Source: Bacteroidales bacterium
GTDB taxonomy: Bacteria; Bacteroidota; Bacteroidia; Bacteroidales; Tenuifilaceae
NCBI GenBank assembly: GCA_020636835.1
Contig: JACJXC010000007.1
Coordinates: 1-64,000 of the forward strand
Reading direction: 5' to 3'
Length of the DNA: 64,000 nucleotides
Both the position numbers and the translations under genes were made by a program. Under the pieces are notes generated by a model. That model was not told where the DNA came from, ran no database searches, and worked only from the letters and a program-made list of their open reading frames with translations. This document shows positions 36,259 to 44,453 of this stretch, one piece after another. Numbering within the stretch: position 1 is the stretch's first letter; the number at the start of each line of letters is the position of its first letter.

Positions 36259-37560
36259 ATGGACGAGGGGAAAAAACGGGTAGCTTTCTACACGCTTGGC
36301 TGTAAGTTAAATTTTTCGGAGACATCAACCATTGCCCGGCAATTTGGCGAAATGGGTTTTGAACGCGTTTCGCCCAATGGTGAGGCCGATGTTTATGTTG
36401 TTAACACCTGTTCGGTTACCGAGCATGCCGATAAAAAGTGCCGACAGGCTATCCGTAAGTTTATCTCTAAATCGCCAAACGCCCGTGTGGCTGTTACGGG
36501 ATGCTACGCGCAACTGAAACCCGAAGAGATTGCGGCTATTAAGGGTGTTGACATTGTGGTGGGCGCTCTGGATAAATACCGTATTCCTCAACTTTTAGCA
36601 ATATCGGGAAAAAATGAGGGAAAAATTTACAACTGCGATGTGGATATTGTAGATAATTTCTTTGCAGCATACTCATCGGGCGATAGAACCCGCTCGTTCC
36701 TTAAAGTACAGGATGGATGCGATTACCATTGCAGCTACTGCACAATCCCGCTAGCTCGCGGTAAGAGCCGGAATATCCCTATAGCTCAGGTAATAGACCA
36801 AGCAAGGGAAATTGCCGCTAAGGGAATTAAGGAAATTATTATAACAGGGGTGAATACGGGCGATTTTGGGAAAACTACCGGCGAAAGTTTTATGGATTTA
36901 CTTAAGCAGCTGGAACAGGTTGAAGGAATTGAACGCTACCGCATTTCGTCCATCGAGCCAAACCTAATAACTAGAGAGATTGCCGAACTTGTAGCCAATT
37001 CCGCGAAGTTCCTTCCGCACTTCCACATCCCCTTGCAGTCGGGCTCCAACCGAATACTCGGCCTAATGCGCCGACGCTACAACCGCGAGCTTTTTGCCGA
37101 TAGAATTAATATGATACGCGAGTTGATGCCCCATGCATTCTTTGGGATTGATGTAATTGTGGGATTTCCTGGCGAAACCGATGAGGATTTTGCCGATGCG
37201 TACAATTTTATCGATGCGCTAAAACCATCGTTTCTACACGTATTCCCCTACTCATCGCGCCCCAACACCCCTGCCGCCAGCATGGATGGGAAAAGTAGCC
37301 CCGAGGAATTAAAACACCGAAGCGCAAAGCTGGGCGAACTATCGCAACAACTCCACACCGAATTCTACATACATCATCTAGGCACACACCAATCAGTTCT
37401 ACTCGAATCGACCCAGAAAGATGGAATGATGTTTGGCTTTACCGAAAACTACATTAAAGTTGCAATCCCATACAACAAGGATTTGGTTGGGAAAATTATT
37501 GATGTTGAACTAAGCGAGTACAATCCAACCGGGTATGTAACCGCCAAAATGCTGAAATAA
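36259..37560 (+). CDS. mtaB: tRNA t6A37 methylthiotransferase MtaB
   Basis: A 433-residue radical-SAM methylthiotransferase that converts t6A37 to ms2t6A37 in tRNAs reading ANN codons. The N-terminal domain has three cluster-binding Cys (TLGCKLNFSET, VNTCSVTEHADKKCR, TGCYAQLKPEE). The radical SAM motif is DGCDYHCSYCTIPLARG, and a TRAM domain ends the protein. The KLNF and TEHADKKCRQ variants point to MtaB rather than MiaB or RimO. The open frame extends upstream over the end of ppx, but promoter and homology favour ATG 36259. Confidence 0.94.
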   Translation: MDEGKKRVAFYTLGCKLNFSETSTIARQFGEMGFERVSPNGEADVYVVNTCSVTEHADKKCRQAIRKFISKSPNARVAVTGCYAQLKPEEIAAIKGVDIVVGALDKYRIPQLLAISGKNEGKIYNCDVDIVDNFFAAYSSGDRTRSFLKVQDGCDYHCSYCTIPLARGKSRNIPIAQVIDQAREIAAKGIKEIIITGVNTGDFGKTTGESFMDLLKQLEQVEGIERYRISSIEPNLITREIAELVANSAKFLPHFHIPLQSGSNRILGLMRRRYNRELFADRINMIRELMPHAFFGIDVIVGFPGETDEDFADAYNFIDALKPSFLHVFPYSSRPNTPAASMDGKSSPEELKHRSAKLGELSQQLHTEFYIHHLGTHQSVLLESTQKDGMMFGFTENYIKVAIPYNKDLVGKIIDVELSEYNPTGYVTAKMLK

Positions 37561-37639
37561 CAGGCCTACCCTGCTTCGCATAGCATTACAGTATGGCAAC
37601 CCCAATAGCTCTATCGCCACAAGGAGCTGTATCGATAAT

Positions 37640-38158
37640 CTACAGGATGTGCTTCATTAGAATATCGGTTTGATCATCGTTGCCCAGCCTAAAAACATGC
37701 TGTCCAAACTCAACAAATCCATTTTTCCGATAAAACTCGATAGCCTTTCTATTATTCTCCCAAACACCCAGCCAAATGTATTTAGCCCCCATCTCCTGGG
37801 CAACCGAAAGGGCTTTGCCAAATAGCAATTGGCCCACTTTTTTACCTTGGTACTCCCTTAACACGTATATCCGCTCTATTTCAACAGCACCCTCATCCTG
37901 AAGTTCTGTTTGCGATTCGCCATAATTCATCTTTAAATAACCTACAACCGCTCCTCGGAGAGTTGCAAAGTAAAACTCGGAGTTTACATCATTAAGCTGA
38001 GCACCCAAACGCTCTGCCGAAAATCTTTCATCGAGATAATCCTTCATATTCGCCTCGGAATTATCGCCCGCGAATGTTTGAAAGAAAGTTTTTCGAGCCA
38101 CTTCTTGCAAAGGCAAAATATCACTAGCCCCTACCCGCTCAATTTTAATCGGTTCCAT
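37640..38158 (-). CDS. GNAT-family N-acetyltransferase
   Basis: A 172-residue acyl-CoA transferase. The acetyl-CoA-binding motif is YQGKKVGQLLFGKAL and the late motif is WLGVWENNRKAIEFYRKNGF. The overall layout resembles the PaiA-like subgroup, which acetylates polyamines, but the substrate cannot be inferred with confidence. ATG 38158 is preferred over the upstream in-frame GTG at 38170. It follows the Ldh-family gene on the same strand after about 90 bp. Confidence 0.88.
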   Translation of the reverse strand: MEPIKIERVGASDILPLQEVARKTFFQTFAGDNSEANMKDYLDERFSAERLGAQLNDVNSEFYFATLRGAVVGYLKMNYGESQTELQDEGAVEIERIYVLREYQGKKVGQLLFGKALSVAQEMGAKYIWLGVWENNRKAIEFYRKNGFVEFGQHVFRLGNDDQTDILMKHIL

Positions 38159-38250
38159 AGCTTGAATCACAATTTTAGAATAAATGACACAACTACAAAG
38201 AATCCTACACCACTATTACACTAGCACTCACCCCTCTGCCAAAAGATCTA

Positions 38251-39327
38251 TCAACAGTTCAAATGCTCAACCCCCAGTTTATCGGCAACCTCATTCAAAT
38301 CGGTTAACACCTGAGGGATTAGCGCAATGCCCTCTTTGGCTAGTTTAGCCTCGTTAATTCGTTCGGGATCACCAGGAATAACAACCGGTGGCTGATTATC
38401 GCCACTCTTGGCATTGCGGAAAGTTTCAATCCACTCATCCATCTTCTCTTTAAAATCATCAGCAGGGCGGAATGCATCTACACGCATTGCACCAAAGAAA
38501 TGGCCCAATCCATCGCCAACAGATTTTTCTAAAAGTGGTAAGTATGCCACTTGGGGTGGCACAAATGGGCCAAAGTTAGCCCCCGAAAATACCGATGAGA
38601 AAATATCGACCAAAGCGGTCATACAGTAACCCTTGTGCCCGCCGTGAATAATATCGCCACCAAGCGGGAGGATAGCCCCTCCGTGCATTAACGTATCGGG
38701 ATCGTCGGTAGGATTCCCTTTGGCATCCTGCACCAAACCGATAGGCGCTTTAATTCCCTTTTTCCCCATAATGGCAAGCTTACCGCGAGCAATTGGGGTT
38801 GTGGCAAAATCGGCAATGAAAGTTGGTTGATTATTTGTGGGAATTGCCACTGCAATGGGGTTAGTTCCCAGGTATTTACTAACCGAATATGTTGGAACAA
38901 CCAGCGGGTTGGCATTGGTCATGCTAATCCCAATCATATCGTTGGCAACAGCCATCAACGAATAGTAACCAGCAATGCCATAGTGGTTACTATTGCGAGC
39001 AGCAACCCATCCAGTTCCAGCAACCTTAGCCTTTTCAATAGCCACCTGCATGGCGAATTTACCAACAATAGGCCCCAACGCGTTGTCGCCATCGACAGTT
39101 GCAGTAGATGGGGTTTCGTGAGCCACTCTAACCTTAGGATTTATATTAATCCGATGGGCTTCAATCATCTGAAAGTAATCCTTAACCCGCATAATCCCAT
39201 GCGAGGGAATCCCCCGCAGTTCAGCAGCAACCAGTAGCTCGGCAACAATTTCGGCATCGGCCAGAGGACATCCCATTCGTTGGAAGAGACCCGTAATGTA
39301 ATCTTTTAAAACAATGTGGTTTACCAT
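38251..39327 (-). CDS. Ldh-family NAD(P)-dependent oxidoreductase (malate/lactate/ureidoglycolate dehydrogenase type)
   Basis: A 358-residue enzyme of the Ldh_2 family, unrelated to Rossmann-type lactate dehydrogenases. Family blocks are LRGIPSHGIMRVKDYF, VAARNSNHYGIAGYYSLMA (catalytic His), NPIAVAIP, DFATTPIARGKL and GGHKGYCMTALVDIFSSVFSGANFG. It reduces 2-oxo acids or oxidises 2-hydroxy acids; malate, lactate and sulfolactate are all possible. A -7 box lies upstream. Confidence 0.9.
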   Translation of the reverse strand: MVNHIVLKDYITGLFQRMGCPLADAEIVAELLVAAELRGIPSHGIMRVKDYFQMIEAHRININPKVRVAHETPSTATVDGDNALGPIVGKFAMQVAIEKAKVAGTGWVAARNSNHYGIAGYYSLMAVANDMIGISMTNANPLVVPTYSVSKYLGTNPIAVAIPTNNQPTFIADFATTPIARGKLAIMGKKGIKAPIGLVQDAKGNPTDDPDTLMHGGAILPLGGDIIHGGHKGYCMTALVDIFSSVFSGANFGPFVPPQVAYLPLLEKSVGDGLGHFFGAMRVDAFRPADDFKEKMDEWIETFRNAKSGDNQPPVVIPGDPERINEAKLAKEGIALIPQVLTDLNEVADKLGVEHLNC

Positions 39328-39352
39328 GTCAATAAATGTTTATATGGAAAAA

Positions 39353-39360
39353 CAAAGATA
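39353..39360 (-). promoter_or_regulatory. -7 element TATCTTTG of the Ldh-family gene
   Basis: TATCTTTG on the minus strand ends 25 nt before the ATG. No good -33 element is seen. Confidence 0.45.
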
Positions 39361-39389
39361 GCTAAAGGACTATGGATTAAGACGCGAAG

Positions 39390-39420
39390 GTAAAAGAAAA
39401 AGGTGGCCATAATAGCCACC
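39390..39420 (-). terminator. Intrinsic terminator of the SDR gene
   Basis: A GGTGGC/GCCACC stem with a 7-nt loop is followed on the minus strand by TTTTTCTTTTACC. It lies about 25 nt after the SDR stop codon. Confidence 0.75.
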
Positions 39421-39445
39421 CGTATCCTCGTAGTAAATTCAGTAC

Positions 39446-40204
39446 CTATAAATTCCGATTCACGTTGTAAGCATTTGCCTGCGACAAGGGGGTTACCTCA
39501 ATGTCGTTAATACACACATGTGCCGGACGGGTGAGTACAAAGTAAATGGTTTCGGCAATATCATCGGCAAAAAGAGGGGTTAACCCAGCGTAAGTATTCT
39601 TAGCCCTCTCGGCATCGCCCTTAAAGCGAACCAACGAGAACTCGGTTTCGAGCATCCCTGGACGCACCTCGGTTACCTTAATATTACTCTTTAGCATATC
39701 GATACGCATGGCCTGCGACAGGGCATGCATGGCGTGTTTTGATGCGCAATAAACATTCCCATTCTCGTACACCTGAACACCCGCAATGGATCCAATATTC
39801 ACGATATGTCCGCCCCCACGCTCAATCATCAAGGGTGCTACCAACCGGGTGATGTACAAAACGCCCTTCACATTGGTATCAATCATCTGCTCCCAATCGT
39901 CGAAAGCGCCATCCTGGATGTGGTTAAGGCCAACAGCCAAGCCCGCATTATTGATAAGAACATCAATTTTACGCCAACGCTCTGGCAAATCGTGTACAGC
40001 TTTCTCCACGGCCTTTCTATCGCTGATATCGAAGTTGAGAATTAGTACATCCCTGCGGTACTTTACTTCAATTTCTTTCTTTAAGGATTCCAGCAACTCC
40101 AATCTTCGCCCAGTAATAATCAAATTAAAATCATCTTCGGCCAAACGTAATGCAGTTGCCCGGCCAATTCCGGATGTTGCTCCTGTAATTAATGCAATTC
40201 TCAT
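39446..40204 (-). CDS. Short-chain dehydrogenase/reductase (YdfG-like)
   Basis: A 252-residue Rossmann-fold oxidoreductase. The cofactor motif is TGATSGIGRATALRLA, the structural motif NNAGLAVG, and the catalytic Ser and Tyr-x-x-x-Lys are in VNIGSIAGVQVYENGNVYCASKHAMHA. The Arg pair ITGRRLELLE after the second strand suggests NADP(H). It is most like the NADP-dependent 3-hydroxy acid (serine/allo-threonine) dehydrogenases of the YdfG group; the physiological substrate is uncertain. Confidence 0.9.
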   Translation of the reverse strand: MRIALITGATSGIGRATALRLAEDDFNLIITGRRLELLESLKKEIEVKYRRDVLILNFDISDRKAVEKAVHDLPERWRKIDVLINNAGLAVGLNHIQDGAFDDWEQMIDTNVKGVLYITRLVAPLMIERGGGHIVNIGSIAGVQVYENGNVYCASKHAMHALSQAMRIDMLKSNIKVTEVRPGMLETEFSLVRFKGDAERAKNTYAGLTPLFADDIAETIYFVLTRPAHVCINDIEVTPLSQANAYNVNRNL

Positions 40205-40283
40205 GATTTATAATCTTCTAATGATTCTGATAGTTTTGGATTAATAATTTCAAAAAAAGTTTACTCAGTATGTTTTAGGACAA

Positions 40284-40291
40284 CAAACGTA
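40284..40291 (-). promoter_or_regulatory. -7 element TACGTTTG upstream of the SDR gene
   Basis: TACGTTTG on the minus strand lies 80 nt before the SDR ATG, so the leader would be about 70 nt. No standard -33 element is seen. Confidence 0.35.
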
Positions 40292-40376
40292 ATTGAAAAA
40301 TACCAAATTGCACCTTGCAAGGCGTTATCTTTTGCATTTTTTTAAACATATTTTCACAGTTAACACGAGCAAACTC

Positions 40377-40526
40377 TCATATACAGCCAATTACATCGAT
40401 AGTTGAAAATAAAGCACAAACACCTTCTGCAATCCATCGCAAAATAGCTGCAAAGGCAGCCAAAACAATAGTTCCAATAAAGATGTTCATAGATAGTGAA
40501 AAAATGATCGGGGCGATTATGGGCAT
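40377..40526 (-). CDS. Possible small membrane protein, 49 residues
   Basis: In the 386-bp interval between the SDR gene and purL, the minus strand can encode a 49-residue peptide from ATG 40526. It has two hydrophobic stretches (IIAPIIFSLSMNIFIGTIVLAAFAAIL, then VCALFSTIDVIGCI). Codon choice looks ordinary, but no promoter or homologue is recognised. The complementary plus-strand frame at 40315-40563 is probably its shadow. It may be a real small protein, a remnant or chance. Confidence 0.2.
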   Translation of the reverse strand: MPIIAPIIFSLSMNIFIGTIVLAAFAAILRWIAEGVCALFSTIDVIGCI

Positions 40527-40541
40527 CTTAGTTAATGTTCG

Positions 40542-40549
40542 TATTTTTG
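40542..40549 (+). promoter_or_regulatory. -7 element TATTTTTG of purL
   Basis: TATTTTTG matches the consensus and lies 41 nt before the purL ATG. The -33 position holds TTAT, a weak match. Confidence 0.45.
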
Positions 40550-40590
40550 ACACAGAAAAATAAACATTGAAACCAAGCAACCATAATAAT

Positions 40591-42837
40591 ATGTCGGAGC
40601 AAACAGTTACAGTTGAAACTGCCCGGGAGTTGGGATTACTCCCCGAGGAATTTGAATTGATTAAGAAGTATATGGGTCGCACCCCAAACTTCACCGAGCT
40701 AAGCATTTACTCGGTTATGTGGTCGGAGCATGCCTCGTACAAGAATTCCATTAAGTGGTTAAAAACCCTCCCCCGTAAAGGATCCGCAATACTTGCCGAG
40801 GCGGGAACTGAAAATGCCGGTTTAGTTGATATTGGCGATGGTCTGGCATGCGCATTCAAAATAGAATCGCACAACCACCCCTGCGCCGTTGAGCCATACC
40901 AAGGTGCAGCAACGGGAGTTGGGGGCATTAACCGCGACATTTTCACCATGGGCGCCCGACCCGTTGCACAGCTTAACTCCCTCCGCTTTGGCAACCTGGA
41001 ATTAGACCGAACAAAGTGGCTTGTTAAAGGTGTTGTTAAAGGTATCGGCGATTATGGTAATGCATTCGGCATTCCCGTACTATCGGGCGAGGTTGCATTC
41101 GACGATTCGTACAATACCAACCCACTGGTTAACGCCATGTCTGTTGGCCTTGTGAAAAAGGATGGAGTGGTTTCGGCAATATCCAAGGGCAAGGGTAACC
41201 CCATATATATTTTAGGATCGGCAACCGGCAAGGATGGCATACACGGAGCCACATTCGCCTCGGCAAATATTACCGAGGACTCTGCCGACGACATCCCCTC
41301 CATTCAGGTTGGAGATCCCTTTCAGGAAAAAATTCTACTCGAAGCTTCGCTAGAGGTTATTAAAACTGGGGCATTGGTAGGTATGCAGGATATGGGCGCT
41401 GCGGGTATCATCTGCTCCACTTCGGAGATGTCCGAAAAGGGAGGACACGGCATGCGTATTAACCTCGACAAGGTTCCTCTCCGCCAAAAAAATATCGAGG
41501 CTTGGGAAATACTGCTCTCAGAATCGCAGGAACGCATGCTCATGGTGGTTCAAAAAGGTCGCGAAAAGGATGTTGAGGATGTTCTAAATAAGTGGGATAT
41601 CAACTATGCTATCATTGGCGAGGTTACCGAGGGCGATTTCTTGGAATTCTTCTTCCACGGCGAACTGGTGGCAAAAGTTCCCGCATCAACATTGGTACTC
41701 GGCGGGGGTGCTCCTGTTTACGAACGCGAGTACCGCGAACCAGCCTACTACAAGGAATACAAAAAATTCGACATCAACAAAGTTCCCGAACCCCAGGATT
41801 TAATAGAGGTTGCAAAACACCTCATTGCCCATCCTAACATCGCATCAAAACGTTGGGTTTACGAGCAGTACGACACCATGATTGGTACAGGTAACATGAC
41901 CACCAATTTTCCGTCCGATGCCGGTGTTTTCAACCTTAAAGGAACCAATAAGGCTCTGGTTATGACTGTAGATTGCAACTCGCGCTACGTTAAAGCCGAT
42001 CCCGAAATTGGCACCATGATCGCTGTTTCCGAAGCAGCCCGCAACATTGCCTGCACAGGGGCAAAACCCTTGGCAATTACCAACTGCCTCAATTTCGGCA
42101 ACCCCTACAACCCTGAAGTTTTCTGGCAATTCGTTCATGCAATTAAAGGCATGGGAACCGCATGCGAAAAATTCGACACCCCGGTAACCGGCGGAAACGT
42201 TAGTTTCTACAACCAATCATCCATTGGTGGCAAGGAGGAATCGGTATCCCCAACCCCAACCATAGGCATGATAGGCCTTCTGGATAACAAGAATCACCAC
42301 ACAACCCTTGCATTCAAGGAAAAAGGACACATGATTTACCTTATCGGGAAATCGTTCAACGATATAGCCTCGTCGCAATACCTATACAGCTACCATGGCA
42401 TCAAAGCCTCACCCGCCCCTCAATTCAACCTCGACGAAGAGCATCGCATTCAAACTGCGCTGTTGGAACTCATCAGCAAGAATCTGGTTCAATCGGCCCA
42501 CGATGTTTCGGATGGCGGATTATTCATCACCCTACTTGAGAGCGCAATGCCCCGCAACCTGGGTTTCGACATCACAACCGATGCCGAAATACGATCCGAC
42601 GCATTCCTCTTCGGCGAGGCTCAGGGACGAATTGTGGTATCGGTGTCCACCTCGCGCGAAACACACTTCATCGACTACATGGTGGCCAACCAAATACCAT
42701 TCACCGCGCTAGGCCATGTAACAAAATCGGAAATAAGAGTCGACGATGTGTCCTATGGTTTTATAAGCGATATGAAACAGATTTACGACAACGCGCTTGA
42801 AACATTGATTACCGGACAGACAGCCAAGAAAAGTTAA
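40591..42837 (+). CDS. purL: Phosphoribosylformylglycinamidine synthase, PurL subunit (small form)
   Basis: A 748-residue enzyme of purine synthesis (FGAR to FGAM, ATP-dependent). It matches the small PurL that needs separate PurQ and PurS partners; the glutaminase domain of the large form is absent. Clear blocks are WSEHASYKNSIKWLK, IESHNHPCAVEPYQGAATGVGGINRDIFTMGARP and QDMGAAGIICSTSEM. ATG 40591 is preferred over an in-frame TTG 24 nt upstream. The stop overlaps the menG start by one base (TAATG). purQ and purS are not in the window. Confidence 0.95.
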   Translation: MSEQTVTVETARELGLLPEEFELIKKYMGRTPNFTELSIYSVMWSEHASYKNSIKWLKTLPRKGSAILAEAGTENAGLVDIGDGLACAFKIESHNHPCAVEPYQGAATGVGGINRDIFTMGARPVAQLNSLRFGNLELDRTKWLVKGVVKGIGDYGNAFGIPVLSGEVAFDDSYNTNPLVNAMSVGLVKKDGVVSAISKGKGNPIYILGSATGKDGIHGATFASANITEDSADDIPSIQVGDPFQEKILLEASLEVIKTGALVGMQDMGAAGIICSTSEMSEKGGHGMRINLDKVPLRQKNIEAWEILLSESQERMLMVVQKGREKDVEDVLNKWDINYAIIGEVTEGDFLEFFFHGELVAKVPASTLVLGGGAPVYEREYREPAYYKEYKKFDINKVPEPQDLIEVAKHLIAHPNIASKRWVYEQYDTMIGTGNMTTNFPSDAGVFNLKGTNKALVMTVDCNSRYVKADPEIGTMIAVSEAARNIACTGAKPLAITNCLNFGNPYNPEVFWQFVHAIKGMGTACEKFDTPVTGGNVSFYNQSSIGGKEESVSPTPTIGMIGLLDNKNHHTTLAFKEKGHMIYLIGKSFNDIASSQYLYSYHGIKASPAPQFNLDEEHRIQTALLELISKNLVQSAHDVSDGGLFITLLESAMPRNLGFDITTDAEIRSDAFLFGEAQGRIVVSVSTSRETHFIDYMVANQIPFTALGHVTKSEIRVDDVSYGFISDMKQIYDNALETLITGQTAKKS

Positions 42838-43550
42838 TGGAAACACTCAATAAAAAGAGCGAAAATGTTGAGGCAATGTTTAACAGCATTGCCTCAAACT
42901 ATGATTTCCTGAACCATTTCCTGAGCTTAGGCATCGATAAAATATGGCGGAACAAACTGGTTAAGCATTTAGTACGCAACAATCCCCATTGCGTACTCGA
43001 TATCGCTACAGGTACTGGCGACCTGGCCATTCAACTGGCAAAAAAACACAAAAACACCAGCATTGTGGGTGTTGATATCTCCGCAAACATGCTAACCATC
43101 GGACGCAAAAAAATCTCGAAGGGCAACCTTCAAAACAGAATCCAGTTAGTACAGGCAAACTCCATGAGTCTCCCTTTTGCAAACAATGAGTTCGACGCAG
43201 CGATGGTAGCCTTTGGGGTTCGCAATTTCGAGGATTTAACCAGAGGAATAGCCGAAATATATAGGGTTTTAAAGCCCGGAGCGAGTTTCCACGTACTCGA
43301 ATTCTCAATGCCCAGCAAGTTCCCCATGGCAAACCTATACCGTTTCTACTTCCGAAGGCTACTGCCATTCTTGGGCGGTGTTATCTCGGGCAATAAAGGT
43401 GCTTACACCTATTTACCCGAATCGGTGTTCTCGTTCCCCGAAAAAGAAAAGTTTATTGCCACTATGACCGGTGAAGGTTTTAAGGAGTGTACATACAAAC
43501 GGCTAACATTCGGGGTAGCCACTATATATGTAGGCTACAAGCGCTTATAG
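42837..43550 (+). CDS. menG: Demethylmenaquinone methyltransferase
   Basis: A 237-residue SAM methyltransferase of the UbiE/MenG family that makes menaquinone, the quinone expected to accept electrons from Nqr. Family motifs are FNSIASNYDFLNHFLSLGIDKIWR, VLDIATGTGDLAIQLA (SAM site), MVAFGVRNFEDLTRGIAEIYRVLKPG and YTYLPESVFSFP. Translation is probably coupled to purL by the one-base overlap. porT follows, a neighbourhood seen in other T9SS organisms. Confidence 0.95.
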   Translation: METLNKKSENVEAMFNSIASNYDFLNHFLSLGIDKIWRNKLVKHLVRNNPHCVLDIATGTGDLAIQLAKKHKNTSIVGVDISANMLTIGRKKISKGNLQNRIQLVQANSMSLPFANNEFDAAMVAFGVRNFEDLTRGIAEIYRVLKPGASFHVLEFSMPSKFPMANLYRFYFRRLLPFLGGVISGNKGAYTYLPESVFSFPEKEKFIATMTGEGFKECTYKRLTFGVATIYVGYKRL

Positions 43551-43571
43551 TTTATTATTATAAAATTGATA

Positions 43572-43579
43572 TATCTTTG
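43572..43579 (+). promoter_or_regulatory. -7 element TATCTTTG of porT
   Basis: TATCTTTG lies 22 nt after menG, so porT has its own promoter. The predicted leader to the likely TTG start is about 80 nt. The -33 element is weak. Confidence 0.5.
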
Positions 43580-43664
43580 CTACGCAAAAATTAGTGTAAA
43601 ATGGTTCAAAAGCCGCTCACAACAATAAGTGAACGGTTTATTCGTTTGTTTAAAGGTAACATAT

Positions 43665-44411
43665 TTGAAATTGAAAAGAATAGTTTTAACAACACTCCTA
43701 GTAATAGCTCCAGCTGTAATGCTGTTTGCCCAGTATCGAAGGCCCATAATACTTAACGATCCGGATTACGACGTGGGCTCCCCCCTCAAGTTTGGCTTTT
43801 CCCTTGGGCTCAACTTAATGGACTTAGATGTTAAAAACAGTAACCAACCCGAGATCGCCGAGGATGGCACTGAGTTTCAGTACTTCACCGATGTAACCCA
43901 CGTTAGCCCAGGCCTTAACGTGAATGCGATTTGCGATTTACGGCTAACCGAAAACTTCCATCTACGATTCCTACCGGGCTATTCGTTCAGTCAACGAGAC
44001 CTCGATTACTACCGGGTTACCACCGATAAAACCACGCTGGAAACCACCATGAAATTAGAGTCGTCATTCATAGAACTCCCGCTAAGTATCAAATACCTAT
44101 CGCAACGCCACAACAACATTCGCCCATACCTACTTTTTGGGGGTAATTACAGGATCGATTTAGCAGCATACAAACGGTTAAAAGTGGAGAAAGGCGTTCT
44201 TATTCGCCTTCAAAAAACGGATCTATACTACGAGATTGGATTTGGGATCGATTTTTTCCTCAACTACTTTAAGTTTTCTACCGAAATAAAATGGTCCGCA
44301 GGTTTGATGAATGCAATCTCGAATGATTACGCCGAGAATGCCGAAAATTACAGGAATGCCATAGACCGCATGCGCTCGCAAATGATCGTTATATCGTTCC
44401 ATTTCGAGTAA
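43665..44411 (+). CDS. porT: Type IX secretion system protein PorT
   Basis: Outer membrane beta-barrel needed for type IX secretion. About 248 residues with signal peptide (KLKRIVLTTLLVIAPAVMLFAQ); the mature part has amphipathic strands and the family blocks KFGFSLGLNLMDLDV, LRFLPGYSFSQRDLDYY and SSFIELPLSIKYLSQRHNNIRPYLLFGGNYRIDL. The start is probably TTG 43665, with AAAGG 8 nt before it; a GTG at 43629 would put 12 extra residues before the signal peptide. The menG-porT pairing supports the call. Confidence 0.9.
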   Translation: MKLKRIVLTTLLVIAPAVMLFAQYRRPIILNDPDYDVGSPLKFGFSLGLNLMDLDVKNSNQPEIAEDGTEFQYFTDVTHVSPGLNVNAICDLRLTENFHLRFLPGYSFSQRDLDYYRVTTDKTTLETTMKLESSFIELPLSIKYLSQRHNNIRPYLLFGGNYRIDLAAYKRLKVEKGVLIRLQKTDLYYEIGFGIDFFLNYFKFSTEIKWSAGLMNAISNDYAENAENYRNAIDRMRSQMIVISFHFE

Positions 44412-44453
44412 GCTCAGCCATAGCCCCATCACTCATAACATTTAACAAAAGCA

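Noticed and set aside
40315..40563. 82-codon plus-strand frame before purL
   Set aside because: It covers the purL promoter and looks like the complement of the hydrophobic minus-strand frame at 40377-40526.
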